From Novosphingobium sp. B 225 (GTDB lineage Bacteria > Pseudomonadota > Alphaproteobacteria > Sphingomonadales > Sphingomonadaceae), in NCBI RefSeq assembly GCF_002198665.1, contig NZ_MWLM01000005.1:1-38105 (forward strand): a stretch of 38,105 nt of DNA, read 5' to 3'. Both the position numbers and the translations under genes were made by a program. How positions within the stretch are numbered: position 1 is the stretch's first letter; each line of letters begins with the position of its first letter. Of the stretch, positions 6,173 through 15,118 are shown one piece after another. The notes under the pieces are model-generated. The model did not search any database. It was not told the origin of the DNA and saw only the letters and a program-made list of their open reading frames with translations.

Positions 6173-7033
6173 TTGAGCCAGACGCCTTCCATTGCCAGCA
6201 CCCCTGCCGCCAGCGCGGTCCGTCCGGACGTGCAGGCCGCCATCGCCCGCGCCGCTCAGGCAACGGGCGTCGATTTTTCCTATCTGCTGGCTCAGGCCAA
6301 GATCGAATCCAGCCTCAACCCCTCGGCCCGCGCCGGCACATCCAGTGCGGCCGGGCTGTACCAGTTCACCAAGGGCACCTGGCTGTCGATGCTGGACCGG
6401 CACGGAGCTGAACATGGGCTCGATTGGGCCGCGCAGGCGATCGATGGCGGCAAAGTGGCCGATCCGGGCCTGCGCGCGCAAGTGCTGGCCCTGCGTTTCG
6501 ATCCAGACAGTTCGGCCCTGATGGCAGCCGAACTGGCAAGCGACAACCGCGCCGCACTTTCTGGTCGGCTGGGGCGTGAGCCCGATCCGGCAGAGCTTTA
6601 CATGGCGCACTTTCTGGGCGCGGAAGGGGCCGGGCGGTTCCTGTCCGCCTTGGCCGCCGATCCCACCCAGAGCGCCGCCGCGCTGCTGCCCGATGCGGCT
6701 GCGGCCAATCGGACGATTTTCTACCAGAACGGCGCGCCGCGCTCGCTCAGCGGTGTGATGGAACTGATGCGCGGCAAGGTTTCCGCGGCGATGGATGGCG
6801 CATCACTGCCAGTGGGCGGCGCGGGTGAATGGGCCGTGGCCAGTCCGGCCGCGCTGGGCCCGGTCGCACAGCAATTCCACACCGCCGCCGCAGACATGGG
6901 CGCAGCCGCGCCCATCCAGCGCGCGTCGATGGCCGATACGCTCGCGAACACTTTTGGCCTTGGCGGCGCTGGCGGCGGCGTGCCCGGCCATGTCCGCGCG
7001 GCCTATGGCAAGCTGCAGGCGCTGGGGCTGTGA
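6173..7033 (+). CDS. Flagellar-cluster lytic transglycosylase (SLT domain)
   Basis: Peptidoglycan lytic transglycosylase, 286 residues. The SLT fold is seen in FSYLLAQAKIESSLNPSAR with catalytic Glu45, then SSAAGLYQFTKGTWL (about 57-71) and ELYMAHFLGAEGAGRFL, all typical of this family. No signal peptide is visible, so export may go through the flagellar system as for FlgJ. The C-terminal third is Ala/Gly-rich. The start is TTG (6173), since no suitable ATG or GTG lies near the promoter; the GGGA upstream is a weak ribosome site. It is first in the operon with flhA, and likely opens the cell wall for the rod. Confidence 0.82.
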   Translation: MSQTPSIASTPAASAVRPDVQAAIARAAQATGVDFSYLLAQAKIESSLNPSARAGTSSAAGLYQFTKGTWLSMLDRHGAEHGLDWAAQAIDGGKVADPGLRAQVLALRFDPDSSALMAAELASDNRAALSGRLGREPDPAELYMAHFLGAEGAGRFLSALAADPTQSAAALLPDAAAANRTIFYQNGAPRSLSGVMELMRGKVSAAMDGASLPVGGAGEWAVASPAALGPVAQQFHTAAADMGAAAPIQRASMADTLANTFGLGGAGGGVPGHVRAAYGKLQALGL

Positions 7034-9156
7034 ACGGGATGCTCAGCCGCTTCAGCATCAGCGCCTTTGCGCTGCCTGCGGGGATCCTGACGCTGATCTG
7101 CCTGATGGTGGTGCCGACCCCGGCGGTGCTGCTCGACGTGTTCTTCGTGCTCAACATCGCGCTGTCGGTGGCGATCCTGATGGCGGCGATGAATGCGGAA
7201 AAACCGCTCGATTTCAGCTCGTTCCCATCGGTCCTGCTGTTCGCCACGCTGCTGCGACTGGCGCTCAATGTCGCCTCGACCCGCGTGGTGCTGGTCAACG
7301 GGCATCAGGGCGGAGCAGCGGCGGGGCACGTGATCGAAGCCTTCGGCGCGTTCCTGGTCGGAGGCAATTTCGCGGTCGGGCTGTTCGTGTTCATGATCCT
7401 GATGATCATCAACATGGTGGTCGTGACCAAAGGCGCGGGCCGCGTGTCCGAAGTTTCGGCGCGGTTCACGCTGGATGCCTTGCCGGGCAAGCAGATGGCG
7501 ATCGACGCCGATCTTGCCGCCGGGCTGCTCAGCGCCGACGAAGCCAAGGCCCGCCGCCGCGAAGTGGCGACCGAAGCCGATTTCTATGGCTCGATGGACG
7601 GCGCCAGCAAGTTCGTGAAGGGCGATGCGATTGCCGCCCTGCTGATCCTGGGGGTCAATATCATCGCGGGCTTTGCGCTCGGCATGATCAGCCACGGGCT
7701 GAGCGCGGGCGAAGCGGCAGAGAAATACATCACCCTGGCGGTTGGCGATGCGCTGGTGGCGCAGGTGCCGTCCTTGCTGCTGTCAATCGCGGCGGCGGTG
7801 ATCGTCACCCGCGTGTCCGACAACCGCGACCTGGCCGGGCAGATCGGCGGCCAGCTCGCCACGCCCAGCACCTGGCTGCCGGTGGCGATCATCCTCAGCG
7901 CGATCGGGGTGATCCCGGCCATGCCGCAGTCGATCTTCCTGCCCGCCGCGGGACTGGCTTTCTGGTTGTGGCACGCGCTGGGCAAGCGCGCCGCGCGGCC
8001 CGAACCAGTGGTCGAAGTGGCCCCTGCGGTCGATCCGGGGCGGATCACGCTGGAGGAAGTGTCTGACCATACGCTGGTCACGGTCGAGCTGGGTTATGGA
8101 CTGGTCCACCTGGTCGATGACCGGCGCGGATCGCCGCTGGTCGCGCGGATCACCGGGGTGCGCAAGCAGCTCAGCCAAAGCTTCGGCTTCGTTGTGCCGC
8201 AGTTCCGCGTGCGTGACAGCCTGGACCTGTCGCCCAATGACTACCGCATCATGCTGGGCGGGGTGCCGCTTGGCGGGGGAACGCTGCGCGCGGACAAGGT
8301 GCTGGCGATCGACGCGGGCGAAGTGCGCGATGATCACAAGCTGAGCGGCGAGGCGACACTCGATCCCAGCTTTGGCTGCCCGGCGCTGTGGATCGATCCC
8401 GCCGCGCGTGACCACGCGATTGCCGAAGGCTTTCTGACCGTGGACGCCAGTACGGTAATCGCCACCCAGCTTAACCAGCTGCTGGGCGATCGCCCGGGTG
8501 CATTGCTGGGCCCGGACGAGGTTCGCACGATCCTTGACAGTATCAAGGATCACGCCGCCGGGCTGGTCGAAGCGGTCCATCCCCAGCCGCTGTCGCTGGC
8601 TGCGCTGACCCGCCTGCTGCGCGCGCTGCTGGAAGACGGAATCCCGATTGGTCACCCGCTGCCGATCCTGTCCAGCTTGTCGAGTGCGGTCCAGCAGACC
8701 ACCGATCACGACAAGCTGGTTGATCTGGTCCGCGCGGACCTGGGCGGGCTGATCGTCGGGCGGATCTGCGCCCCGGGCGAGCGGCTGCCGGTGCTGACGC
8801 TCGATGCGCAGCTTGAAAGCGCGATCGTTTCCGGGCTGACCGATCCCGCATCTGGCCAGCCGGTGATCGAGCCTGATCTGGCCCGTAACATCGGTGAACA
8901 TATCGCCCATCTGGTGGCTGAACGCGGTGCCCATTCACCGCCGGTCGCGCTGATCGTCCAGCCGCGCGCGCGCCGTACGCTGGCCGCGCTGCTCAGGATG
9001 CGTGCGCCGGGCTGCCTGGTGCTGTCGATTTCCGAATTGCCGGTGTCCCAGCCGATCGAGGTTCTGGCCGTGATCGGCGGCCCACCCCCGGCTCAGCCCG
9101 CGCTGGCCGCCCCGTCCACCCACACTCAATCCGAAACCGAAAGTATGGCCGCATGA
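7030..9156 (+). CDS. flhA: Flagellar type III export gate protein FlhA
   Basis: FlhA forms the nonameric export gate ring in the flagellar basal body. About 708 residues, the family length. Helices fill residues 10-330; the FHIPEP-family core LRLALNVASTRVVLVNG, the loop VVVTKGAGRVSEVSARFTLDALPGKQMAIDADL and DFYGSMDGASKFVKGDA are all present. The C-terminal cytoplasmic domain (VELGYGLVHLVDD to VLAVIGG) binds chaperone-substrate complexes. GTG 7030 overlaps the upstream stop as GTGA; ATG 7039 is also possible and differs by three residues. It overlaps fliA by 4 nt. FlhB is not in the window. Confidence 0.95.
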   Translation: MNGMLSRFSISAFALPAGILTLICLMVVPTPAVLLDVFFVLNIALSVAILMAAMNAEKPLDFSSFPSVLLFATLLRLALNVASTRVVLVNGHQGGAAAGHVIEAFGAFLVGGNFAVGLFVFMILMIINMVVVTKGAGRVSEVSARFTLDALPGKQMAIDADLAAGLLSADEAKARRREVATEADFYGSMDGASKFVKGDAIAALLILGVNIIAGFALGMISHGLSAGEAAEKYITLAVGDALVAQVPSLLLSIAAAVIVTRVSDNRDLAGQIGGQLATPSTWLPVAIILSAIGVIPAMPQSIFLPAAGLAFWLWHALGKRAARPEPVVEVAPAVDPGRITLEEVSDHTLVTVELGYGLVHLVDDRRGSPLVARITGVRKQLSQSFGFVVPQFRVRDSLDLSPNDYRIMLGGVPLGGGTLRADKVLAIDAGEVRDDHKLSGEATLDPSFGCPALWIDPAARDHAIAEGFLTVDASTVIATQLNQLLGDRPGALLGPDEVRTILDSIKDHAAGLVEAVHPQPLSLAALTRLLRALLEDGIPIGHPLPILSSLSSAVQQTTDHDKLVDLVRADLGGLIVGRICAPGERLPVLTLDAQLESAIVSGLTDPASGQPVIEPDLARNIGEHIAHLVAERGAHSPPVALIVQPRARRTLAALLRMRAPGCLVLSISELPVSQPIEVLAVIGGPPPAQPALAAPSTHTQSETESMAA

Positions 9157-9896
9157 AACACGACCACCGCAGCTTTGCGCCCGCGATGAAGGCCCAGGGC
9201 GCCTATCGCAGCGACGCTGCTGACCGCATTCGCCGCTTTGTGCCAATGGTCCGCCGCCTCGCCTGGCATGTCCAGGGCGGAGGGCGGCCGGGGATTGAGC
9301 TCGAAGACCTGATGCAGGCCGGGATGGTCGCCCTGACCGAGGCTGCCCAGCGCCATTCAGGCCCGACCGAGGACGGCTTTGCCGCATATGCCAAGCTGCG
9401 GGTGCGCGGGGCGATGGTCGATCTGATCCGCCGCAATGTGCCGCTGTCACGCGGCGCGGTCGAACGGCGGCGCAACCTGGCTGAAAAGGAAAGCCAGCTG
9501 CGCCAGCAACTGGGCCGTGCCCCCAGCGATGCCGAACTCGCGCTGGCCATGGGGATCGACGAAGCCGAGCTGGATGCAATGCGGGCCTCTTCCGAACAGA
9601 TCCGGTTCGAACCGATCGACGATGCCTATTCAGACGGCGACATGGCCTTTGCCGATGACCGGCCCGACAGCTTTGCCCTGCTGGCGGACGAGGAACTGCG
9701 CCACAGCGTTGCCGCGGCCATCGCCGCGCTGCCCGACCGGCTGCAACTGGTGGTGCAGCTCTACTTCGTGGAAGAGCTCAACCTCAGCGAAATCGCCGAG
9801 ACGCTGCAGGTCTCGATCCCGCGCGTCCACCAGCTCAAGGCGCAGGCGCTCGACAAGCTCAAGGCTGCGCTGGCCGGGGTTGCGGATGTGATCTAG
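9153..9896 (+). CDS. fliA: RNA polymerase sigma-28 factor FliA
   Basis: FliA directs transcription of late flagellar genes. The 247-residue protein shows region 2 (IELEDLMQAGMVALTEAAQ and FAAYAKLRVRGAMVDLIRRN, about 49-95), region 3 (LAEKESQLRQQLGRAPSDAELALAMGID) and region 4 with its helix-turn-helix (LVVQLYFVEELNLSEIAETLQVSIPRVHQLKAQALDKL). It is translationally coupled to flhA by ATGA and shares its sigma-54 promoter. Its antagonist FlgM is encoded about 3.4 kb upstream. Confidence 0.94.
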   Translation: MKHDHRSFAPAMKAQGAYRSDAADRIRRFVPMVRRLAWHVQGGGRPGIELEDLMQAGMVALTEAAQRHSGPTEDGFAAYAKLRVRGAMVDLIRRNVPLSRGAVERRRNLAEKESQLRQQLGRAPSDAELALAMGIDEAELDAMRASSEQIRFEPIDDAYSDGDMAFADDRPDSFALLADEELRHSVAAAIAALPDRLQLVVQLYFVEELNLSEIAETLQVSIPRVHQLKAQALDKLKAALAGVADVI

Positions 9897-9934
9897 CTTG
9901 CACGGGGGGGCGCTTGGCGGCATAGGCTTGGGCC

Positions 9935-10633
9935 ATGTCAGCCTGCGATACCTGCCTTGTGCGCAATCGCGCGATCTGCTCTTCGCTTGATAACGAAGAA
10001 ATCAAGGCGCTGAACGCTATTGGCCGGCGGCGCAACCTGACCCCGGGCGAATCGCTGATGTGGGAAGGGGAGGATTCGGTCCTCGTCGCCAATGTCATCG
10101 AAGGGGTGCTCAAGCTGTCCACCGGGACCGAGGACGGGCGTGAACAGATCGTCGGCGTGGTCTATCCGTCCGATTTCATTGGCCGCCCGTTCGGTTCGAC
10201 CAGCGGCCACGGTGTTACCGCGCTGACCGATGCGCGGGTCTGCGTGTTCAGCCGCAAGGATTTTGACGCCTTTGCCCGCGAACACCCCAGCCTGGAACAC
10301 AAACTGTTGCAACGCACTCTGGCGGAGCTGGATCGCACCCGCAAATGGATGCTGTTGCTGGGCCGCAAGTCGGCCGGCGAAAAGGTTGCCAGCTTCCTGC
10401 TCGAAATGTCGGAACGGCTGGTCCAGCCGGGCTGCATCGACGCGCCGGACTTGCCGCTGCGCCGCTTTGCCCTGCCGTTTTCGCGCCAGCAGGTGGCGGA
10501 CGTGCTGGGGCTGACAATCGAAACGGTCAGTCGCCAGTTCACCCGCCTGAAGGCTGATGGGATTATCGACCTGCCCTCACGCCGCGAAGTGGTGATCCTC
10601 GATCGCGCCGGACTGGCTGCCGAAGCCGGGTAA
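9935..10633 (+). CDS. fnrL: FnrL-type Crp/Fnr-family oxygen-sensing regulator
   Basis: The 232-residue regulator has Cys4, Cys7, Cys15 and Cys103, the four-cysteine layout (CxxCx7C plus one distal) of FnrL-type proteins that carry an oxygen-labile [4Fe-4S] cluster. The cyclic-nucleotide-fold sensor spans about 20-130, a dimerisation helix follows, and the C-terminal winged helix (FSRQQVADVLGLTIETVSRQFTRLKADGII) carries the E-T-V-S-R recognition residues that read TTGAT-N4-ATCAA. Likely targets are the boxes at 11482, 19542 and 22452. It follows fliA by 38 nt, so some flagellar read-through is possible. FixK proteins lacking the cysteines are excluded. Confidence 0.9.
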   Translation: MSACDTCLVRNRAICSSLDNEEIKALNAIGRRRNLTPGESLMWEGEDSVLVANVIEGVLKLSTGTEDGREQIVGVVYPSDFIGRPFGSTSGHGVTALTDARVCVFSRKDFDAFAREHPSLEHKLLQRTLAELDRTRKWMLLLGRKSAGEKVASFLLEMSERLVQPGCIDAPDLPLRRFALPFSRQQVADVLGLTIETVSRQFTRLKADGIIDLPSRREVVILDRAGLAAEAG

Positions 10634-10640
10634 ACCCGGC
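10625..10640. terminator. Hairpin between convergent fnrL and the ompW-like gene
   Basis: GCCGGGT (10625-10631) and ACCCGGC (10634-10640) make a perfect 7-bp stem whose two loop bases belong to the fnrL stop codon. It lies in the 22-bp gap region between convergent genes and could serve both. There is no T-tract, so intrinsic termination is uncertain. Confidence 0.45.
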
Positions 10641-10655
10641 TCCGGCCAATCCAGA

Positions 10656-11330
10656 TCAGAACCGCGCGTAAACGCCGCCCGACACGACCCACGGATCAAG
10701 CTTGTGGGTGGTCGAGAGCGCTTCGACACCGCCAGCGGTGTAGAAATGCGTGGTGGTCTTCATGAAGTACTTCTTGGCGTCGAGCGAGATGCCCATGCCG
10801 CCATCGCCCAGCGGAACGTCCACGCCGCCCTGCAAGGCCAGGCCCAGCTTGTTGTCCATCTTGAGCGTGCTGGCACCCAGCGCCTTGGCGGTCGCGCCCG
10901 GCTTTTCGCTGAAGTAGAAGAATACCGACGGACCCACGCCGATGTACGGTTTGATCGGGCCGGCATCGAGGTGATACTTCAGCGTGACGGTGGCGGGCAG
11001 GACCAGCACGTGCTGGGCAACGTCAGCCCCGGCAATGCCGCCCGCACCGGTGACGTGGTGCTGGGTGAAGCAGCAGATCGTTTCGATCGAAACGTTCGGC
11101 GCCGCGTAGTATTCCACTGCCAGGGTTGGCACCACGTTGTCGTTCGCGGTCGTCTGGCTGGTTGCGGGCAGACCCACGGCGTTGATGTGAATCTTGTCGA
11201 TCTTGCCATCGGGCAGCACGCCCGTGACCAGAAGTTTTACCTGCAGCTTGCCGTCGGCATTGCCAGCGTGGGCCGGCGTGGCTAGCATGGTGGCGGCAGC
11301 AAAGGCCGCAGCGATGGTGAGCTTTTTCAT
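10656..11330 (-). CDS. OmpW-family outer-membrane beta-barrel protein
   Basis: OmpW-family small porin, 224 residues: signal peptide (residues 1-22, cleavage at AHA), then alternating strands of an eight-stranded barrel. Family motifs are LPATVTLKYHL, IKPYIGVGPSVFFYF and the DAKKYFMKT strand, with a final aromatic Phe as the outer-membrane insertion signal. OmpW proteins form narrow hydrophobic channels; the substrate is unknown here. The ATG has a GAGGGACA site. It is convergent with fnrL and divergent from ccoN; the FNR box at 11482-11495 lies about 150 nt upstream of its start and could affect it, as FNR does for OmpW in enterobacteria. Confidence 0.88.
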   Translation of the reverse strand: MKKLTIAAAFAAATMLATPAHAGNADGKLQVKLLVTGVLPDGKIDKIHINAVGLPATSQTTANDNVVPTLAVEYYAAPNVSIETICCFTQHHVTGAGGIAGADVAQHVLVLPATVTLKYHLDAGPIKPYIGVGPSVFFYFSEKPGATAKALGASTLKMDNKLGLALQGGVDVPLGDGGMGISLDAKKYFMKTTTHFYTAGGVEALSTTHKLDPWVVSGGVYARF

Positions 11331-11481
11331 TGTCCCTCATCCGGCGCCGCAGTGGCCGCACCGTGCGACCAAGGCTATTTACGGCGTCACCGTGACCTCT
11401 GCTCCCATGGTGCAGTTGCTAACATTGATCCTGCGCAATTTTTGGCGATTTTCTGGGAATTTTTGTTGCATTTCGCGCAAT

Positions 11482-11495
11482 TTGATCCGGGTCAA
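11482..11495 (+). promoter_or_regulatory. FNR/FixK box of the ccoNOQP operon
   Basis: TTGATCCGGGTCAA is a 14-bp dyad differing from the ideal TTGAT-N4-ATCAA at one base. If activation is class II (site centred near -41.5), transcription starts near 11530, with TGAAAT (11517-11522) as a plausible -10. The ccoN ATG is about 50 nt further on. The 251-bp gap 11331-11581 holds no gene; besides this box it contains an 11-bp dyad GTCACCGTGAC at 11386-11396 of unknown role. Confidence 0.8.
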
Positions 11496-11581
11496 TGTTG
11501 CAACGCAATTGCAGGTTGAAATGGGATGCTACTAGTAATATTAGCATTCGCTGATTAACCCTAACTGAGGGGAAGGGGCTC

Positions 11582-13237
11582 ATGGAATCCGTTGTTGCTC
11601 GCGCTGGCATATGGCTGGCCGCGCTCTTCGTAGCCATTGTGATGTTCGTAAATGCCGTCGATACCGGCTTTGCGATCCACATGGCGATTTTCGGGCTGGC
11701 GGCCATCGCCGGTCTGGTCATCTCGCTGCGCAAGACCAATTATTTTGCCCTGGCCAACGGGGTGGGAACCGCCGTTGATCAAGGCCGGTATGACGACGAT
11801 CTGATCCGGGCGGGGGTGATCCTCACCACGTTCTGGGGCTGCGTCGGTTTTCTGGTCGGGCTGGTGATTGCCTTGCAGCTGGCCTTCCCGGTGCTCAATT
11901 TGGGGCTGGAATGGACCACCTTCGGGCGGATTCGGCCGCTGCACACCTCGGCGGTGATTTTCGCCTTCGGGGGTACGGCGCTGATCGCGACCAGCTTTTA
12001 CATCGTCCAGCGCACCTGCCGTACCCGGCTGGCCTTTCCTGGCCTCGCGCGGTTCGTGTTCTGGGGTTACCAGCTGTTCATCGTGCTCGCCGCAACCGGC
12101 TATGTCCTGGGGATCACCCAGGGCAAGGAATATGCCGAGCCGGAATGGTACGTCGATCTGTGGCTGACGGTGGTCTGGGTGGCCTATCTGGCGGTCTTTG
12201 TCGGCACGCTGGTAAAGCGCAAGGAACCCCACATCTATGTGGCCAACTGGTTCTTCCTGAGCTTCATCCTGACCATTGCCATGCTGCATCTGGTCAACAA
12301 CGCCAACCTGCCGGTCAGTGTGTTCGGCTCGCACAGCGTCGCGGTCTGGGCCGGGGTGCAGGGCGCGCTGGTGCAGTGGTGGTATGGCCACAACGCGGTG
12401 GGTTTCTTCCTGACCGCGGGCTTCCTGGCGATGATGTATTACTTCGTCCCCAAGCAGGCCGGGCGGCCGGTCTATTCGTACCGGCTGTCGATCATCCACT
12501 TCTGGGGGCTGATCTTCCTGTACATCTGGGCGGGCCCGCACCACTTGCTCTACACCGCGCTGCCTGATTGGGCGCAGACGCTGGGCATGGTGTTCTCGGT
12601 CATGCTGTGGATGCCCAGCTGGGGCGGCATGATCAACGGTCTGATGACGCTGAACGGCGCCTGGGACAAGGTCCGCACCGATCCGATCATCCGCATGATG
12701 GTGCTGAGCCTGGCCTTCTACGGCATGTCGACCTTTGAAGGGCCGATGATGTCGATCAAGTCGGTCAACTCGCTCTCGCACTATACCGACTGGACGATCG
12801 GTCACGTGCACTCTGGCGCATTGGGCTGGAACGGGATGATCACTTTCTCGGCGCTCTACTTCCTGGCGCCGCGGCTGTGGAACCGTGAACGGATGTATTC
12901 GCTGCGGATGATCAACTGGCACTTCTGGCTCGCGACCCTGGGGATCGTGTTCTACGCCTCCGCGATGTGGGTCACCGGGATCATGGAAGGCCTGATGTGG
13001 CGTGAATACGGCGCCGACGGGTATCTGGTGAACAGCTTCGCCGAAACCGTGGCGGCCAAGTATCCGATGTACCTGCTGCGGGCCTTTGGCGGGGTCTTGT
13101 ACCTCTCTGGCGCGCTGATCATGGCCTTCAACGTCTGGCAGACGATCGCCGGCAAGCTGCGGCAGGAAGAACCGCTGCGTACAGCGGAATACGATGCCGC
13201 CGCCGACCGTCCGCTGCCCGCAGTTGCTGCCGAATAA
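11582..13237 (+). CDS. ccoN: cbb3-type cytochrome c oxidase subunit I (CcoN/FixN)
   Basis: CcoN is the catalytic subunit of the high-affinity cbb3 oxidase, with low-spin heme b and the heme b3/CuB site where O2 is reduced and protons are pumped. The 551-residue protein has about 12-14 membrane helices. Metal-ligand motifs are visible: [14 protein letters not shown] (heme), [11 protein letters not shown] and [14 protein letters not shown] (CuB), and [16 protein letters not shown] (HVH, hemes). A GAGGGGAAGGGG site precedes the ATG. It heads the ccoNOQP operon downstream of the FNR box. Confidence 0.97.
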   Translation: MESVVARAGIWLAALFVAIVMFVNAVDTGFAIHMAIFGLAAIAGLVISLRKTNYFALANGVGTAVDQGRYDDDLIRAGVILTTFWGCVGFLVGLVIALQLAFPVLNLGLEWTTFGRIRPLHTSAVIFAFGGTALIATSFYIVQRTCRTRLAFPGLARFVFWGYQLFIVLAATGYVLGITQGKEYAEPEWYVDLWLTVVWVAYLAVFVGTLVKRKEPHIYVANWFFLSFILTIAMLHLVNNANLPVSVFGSHSVAVWAGVQGALVQWWYGHNAVGFFLTAGFLAMMYYFVPKQAGRPVYSYRLSIIHFWGLIFLYIWAGPHHLLYTALPDWAQTLGMVFSVMLWMPSWGGMINGLMTLNGAWDKVRTDPIIRMMVLSLAFYGMSTFEGPMMSIKSVNSLSHYTDWTIGHVHSGALGWNGMITFSALYFLAPRLWNRERMYSLRMINWHFWLATLGIVFYASAMWVTGIMEGLMWREYGADGYLVNSFAETVAAKYPMYLLRAFGGVLYLSGALIMAFNVWQTIAGKLRQEEPLRTAEYDAAADRPLPAVAAE

Positions 13238-13249
13238 GGGGTGACTTCA

Positions 13250-14026
13250 ATGACTGAAGAATCAAACGCACAAGCCCCCAAGGAAGCCTGGGGCCGGCAC
13301 AAGAAGCTGGAACGCAACGTCGCGCTGATGGGGGTCTTTGCCTTCCTTGCCGTGACGGTTGGCGGGATCGTGGAAATCGCGCCGCTGTTCTGGATCGACA
13401 ACACGATCGAGAAGGTCGACGGGATGCGCCCCTATACCCCGCTGGAACAGGCGGGCCGGAACATCTACGTCCGCGAAGGCTGCTACGTCTGCCACAGCCA
13501 GATGATCCGCCCCTTCCGGGACGAGGTCGAACGCTATGGCCATTACAGCCTGGCGGCGGAATCGATGTACGATCACCCATTCCAGTGGGGTTCGAAACGC
13601 ACCGGGCCCGATCTGGCGCGTGTCGGTGGGCGCTATTCGGATGAATGGCACCAGCAGCACCTCAAGAACCCGCAGGCCGTGGTGCCCGAATCGGTCATGC
13701 CGCAATATGCCTTCCTGGCCGAAAAGGACCTGAAGGCGGGCGACATGAAAGGACAGCTGACTGCTCTTAACCGGGTCGGCGTGCCCTATACCAAGACAGA
13801 CATCGACAAGGCGGAAGAGGATCTGAAGGTTCAGGCCGATGCCACTGGCGACGCCTCTGACCTGATCAAGCGCTATCCCAAGGCGCAGGCCCGCGATTAC
13901 GATGGCAATCCGGACCGGCTGACCGAAATGGATGCGCTGGTCGCCTATCTGCAGATGCTTGGCACGCTCGTCGATGTGAACGGAGCCAAGGCGCAGGAGG
14001 ATCTGGCCAAGGAGCGTGGGCGTTGA
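13250..14026 (+). CDS. ccoO: cbb3-type cytochrome c oxidase subunit II, monoheme (CcoO/FixO)
   Basis: CcoO is a membrane-anchored c-type cytochrome that passes electrons to CcoN. The 258-residue product has one N-terminal membrane helix (about 24-46) and a periplasmic domain with heme motif C78-YV-C81-H82 and a Met-containing [11 protein letters not shown] ligand region. The family segment [21 protein letters not shown] is intact. ATG 13250 has an AAGGGG site; an in-frame GTG at 13241 lies within that site and is less likely. It ends overlapping ccoQ as TTGA. Confidence 0.96.
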   Translation: MTEESNAQAPKEAWGRHKKLERNVALMGVFAFLAVTVGGIVEIAPLFWIDNTIEKVDGMRPYTPLEQAGRNIYVREGCYVCHSQMIRPFRDEVERYGHYSLAAESMYDHPFQWGSKRTGPDLARVGGRYSDEWHQQHLKNPQAVVPESVMPQYAFLAEKDLKAGDMKGQLTALNRVGVPYTKTDIDKAEEDLKVQADATGDASDLIKRYPKAQARDYDGNPDRLTEMDALVAYLQMLGTLVDVNGAKAQEDLAKERGR

Positions 14027-14211
14027 GCCCGCATTCCACCTACGACACGCTGCGGCACCTTGCCGACAGCTGGGGCTTGGTCGCGACGATGATCCTGTTC
14101 CTGGTACTGGCGCTCTGGCCGTTCCGGCCGGGCGCCAGGGAACACAACGAAGCGGCTGCGAATTCGATCTTCGACGATGAAGATCCGAGGGGTAACGACA
14201 ATGTCCAATAA
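14023..14211 (+). CDS. ccoQ: cbb3 oxidase small subunit CcoQ/FixQ
   Basis: CcoQ is a small single-span protein that stabilises the cbb3 oxidase, in particular the association of CcoP. The 62-residue product has one membrane helix ([18 protein letters not shown], about 18-35) followed by an acidic tail (IFDDEDP). It uses a TTG start overlapping the ccoO stop and ends 11 nt inside ccoP, so it is coupled at both sides. Position between ccoO and ccoP and the topology make the call. Confidence 0.9.
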   Translation: MSPHSTYDTLRHLADSWGLVATMILFLVLALWPFRPGAREHNEAAANSIFDDEDPRGNDNVQ

Positions 14212-15118
14212 GCACATCGACGAACCAACCGGTGTCGAGACTGTCGGCCATGAATGGGACGGCATTGAGGAACTCAACAATCCGTTGCCGCGCTGGTGGC
14301 TGATCACCTTCTATCTGACGATCGTGTTCGCGATCGGTTATGTGGTGGTCTATCCGGCGATCCCGTTCCTGAACAAGGGCAGCGAAGGGATCTGGGGCTG
14401 GACCAGCCGCGGCCAGCTGGCCAAGGAAATGGACGCCGCGCAGGCCGGACGGGCGGCGACGCTTGCCGCGCTTGAGCAGACCCCGATCGAGCAGCTGCCC
14501 GGCAATCCCGATCTGCTGCGCAAGGCCATCGCCGGGGGCAAGGCCGCCTTCCGCGTCAACTGCGTGCAGTGCCACGGCGCGGGCGCTGCGGGCGGGATCG
14601 GCTATCCCAACCTCAACGACGATGACTGGCTGTGGGGCGGCAACCTGAAAGAGATCGAAGCCTCGATCACCAACGGGATCCGCCAGCCGGGCAACGATCT
14701 GACCCATGCCAGCCTGATGCCCAATTTTGGCAAGGACGGAATCCTGACCCCGGCGCAAGTCAGCGAAACGGCGGACTATGTCCTGTCGCTGTCGGGCAAA
14801 GCGCCGCTCAATGCCAATGGCAAGCTGGCCTTCGAAGCCAACTGCGTGGTCTGCCACGGGGCTGATGGCAAGGGTATGCGCTCGGTCGGCGCACCCAACC
14901 TGACCGACGCGATCTGGCTTTATGGCGGCAGCAAGGAACAGGTTGCGGGCTCGATCAACAAGGCCCATGCCGGGGTGATGCCGGCCTGGGGCGGCAAGCT
15001 TGACGGCGTGACGATCAAGATGCTGGCTACTTATGTTCACTCGCTGGGGGGCGGTGAAGACTTCTCGGAAGCTCCGACCCAACCTGCAGCGGGAACACCC
15101 GGTAATGCCAAACCCTGA
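14201..15118 (+). CDS. ccoP: cbb3-type cytochrome c oxidase subunit III, diheme (CcoP/FixP)
   Basis: CcoP is a diheme cytochrome c that receives electrons from the bc1 complex or soluble cytochrome c. The 305-residue product has the family N-terminus with DGIEELNNPLPRWW leading into one membrane helix (about 32-54), then two class I cytochrome c domains: C121-VQ-C124-H125 and C215-VV-C218-H219, each with downstream Met candidates (LMPNF and VMPAW). ATG 14201 with a GAGGGG site was preferred to an upstream in-frame ATG at 14177. Its last 14 nt overlap ccoG. Confidence 0.96.
   Translation: MSNKHIDEPTGVETVGHEWDGIEELNNPLPRWWLITFYLTIVFAIGYVVVYPAIPFLNKGSEGIWGWTSRGQLAKEMDAAQAGRAATLAALEQTPIEQLPGNPDLLRKAIAGGKAAFRVNCVQCHGAGAAGGIGYPNLNDDDWLWGGNLKEIEASITNGIRQPGNDLTHASLMPNFGKDGILTPAQVSETADYVLSLSGKAPLNANGKLAFEANCVVCHGADGKGMRSVGAPNLTDAIWLYGGSKEQVAGSINKAHAGVMPAWGGKLDGVTIKMLATYVHSLGGGEDFSEAPTQPAAGTPGNAKP

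Noticed and set aside
11561..12922. 453-codon open frame antisense to ccoN
   Set aside because: Low-complexity His/Arg/Gln-rich translation typical of the reverse strand of a GC-rich gene; ccoN is unambiguous.
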